Positions 5,608 through 6,203 of a stretch of 6,203 nt of DNA are shown here, one piece after another. The number at the start of each line of letters is the position of its first letter. Positions within the stretch are counted from its first letter, which is position 1. Below the pieces are notes generated by a model that was not told the DNA's origin, did not search any database, and was given only the letters and a program-made list of their open reading frames with translations. The DNA comes from Sulfurimonas sp. (GTDB lineage: Bacteria > Campylobacterota > Campylobacteria > Campylobacterales > Sulfurimonadaceae). The position numbers and the translations under genes are program-made. The stretch spans positions 1 to 6,203 of the forward strand of contig JAMORM010000092.1 in the NCBI GenBank assembly GCA_027063585.1. The letters run 5' to 3'.

Positions 5608-6203
5608 CTAGAAGTTAAATTTAACAGCTATTGTAAGTGCCTGTTGTGAGTGTTTTGTTGTAATAAAACCTGTTCCAACAGTAGTAGTATCTACAGTATC
5701 ACTTACCTCTGGAGAGTATGTATACGCTGCATTTAATGCAAGATTTTCAGAAAATGAATACCCTCCACCCACTGTGATAGTTGATTCAACAGTTGCGGGA
5801 AACATTGCATAGTTAAAAAGATTCATTGTATCACCATCAGTATTAGCTCCACCAGCTACGCTGACAGTACTTGTATTATTAGGTACAGGGTTTTCTCCAT
5901 AATTAAATCCAAGACCTGCCCAGTAAGATGTAGCTGTATATTTAACACCAACTGCATATACAGTTTGATCATCCCAGCCAAAATCTTTATATCCTTTTGC
6001 ATCAGACCATTTTATCTCTTTGACATCAGCTGTCATTGTAAATGCATCCATATCATACGATACACCCACACCATACTCTGCAGGCTGTTCTAAATGATCA
6101 GATTTTCCTGGTAAACCACCACCAGCTACATTTGCTCCATAACCAAAAGCAAGTGCCGCTTGAGATATTTGATCTTTATATTCCATATCAATAGCAGACT
6201 TAT
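5608..6203 (-). CDS. FadL/OMPP1-family outer-membrane protein, C-terminal part
   Basis: About 197 residues are visible and the frame stays open to the window edge, reading KSAID before the first internal methionine at 6186. That methionine is therefore not the start, and roughly half of a typical 400-residue FadL-type barrel is missing upstream. Family signatures are an AIDMEYK-type strand, YGVGVSYDMDAFTMTADVKEIKWSDA, the WDDQTVYAVGVKY strand, GLGFNYGENPVP, VGGGYSFSENLALNAAYTYSPE, and a final strand ending in phenylalanine (VKFNF), as needed for outer-membrane assembly. FadL-type barrels carry hydrophobic compounds across the outer membrane; the substrate cannot be read here. A strong terminator follows. 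The alternating hydrophobic strands and glycine/aromatic richness support a beta-barrel. Confidence 0.88.
   Translation of the reverse strand, partial: KSAIDMEYKDQISQAALAFGYGANVAGGGLPGKSDHLEQPAEYGVGVSYDMDAFTMTADVKEIKWSDAKGYKDFGWDDQTVYAVGVKYTATSYWAGLGFNYGENPVPNNTSTVSVAGGANTDGDTMNLFNYAMFPATVESTITVGGGYSFSENLALNAAYTYSPEVSDTVDTTTVGTGFITTKHSQQALTIAVKFNF

Overview
The window looks like chromosomal DNA from a free-living Campylobacterota (epsilonproteobacterium). Reasons are the low G+C content, tightly overlapping operons, GCTATAAT-type -10 boxes, and protein sequences resembling those of the Sulfurimonas/Sulfurovum group. The genus is inferred from protein resemblance only.

Layout: (1) Bases 1-283 hold no gene. 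They contain a compact 150-bp inverted element: 26-bp perfect outer arms enclose two REP-like hairpins facing each other. Further hairpins follow, downstream of dapF. (2) Bases 284-2186, minus strand, form a translationally coupled operon in the order speE-like -> coaE -> dapF, with overlaps of 1 and 4 bp. It combines a shortened spermidine-synthase-like protein, dephospho-CoA kinase (last step of CoA synthesis) and diaminopimelate epimerase (lysine/peptidoglycan). (3) Bases 2187-2308 are a short divergent promoter region. (4) Bases 2309-3504, plus strand, hold a small two-helix DUF2892-type membrane protein overlapping purM (purine synthesis) by 1 bp. (5) Bases 3505-3572 lie between convergent genes and carry a third copy of the REP-like hairpin. 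(6) Bases 3573-5416, minus strand, form a two-gene operon for exported proteins: a periplasmic protein with two DUF302-like modules, then an overlapping lipoprotein. (7) Bases 5417-5607 hold the promoter of that operon and the terminator of the next gene. (8) Bases 5608-6203, minus strand, hold the C-terminal half of a FadL/OMPP1-family outer-membrane protein that runs off the window.

The metabolic genes are ordinary housekeeping functions joined by overlap. The least ordinary content is the REP-like repeat family (three full copies plus a shared 14-bp hairpin core), the reduced SpeE homologue, and the poorly characterised exported DUF302/lipoprotein pair. I see no CRISPR array, tRNA, rRNA, transposase or defence system.
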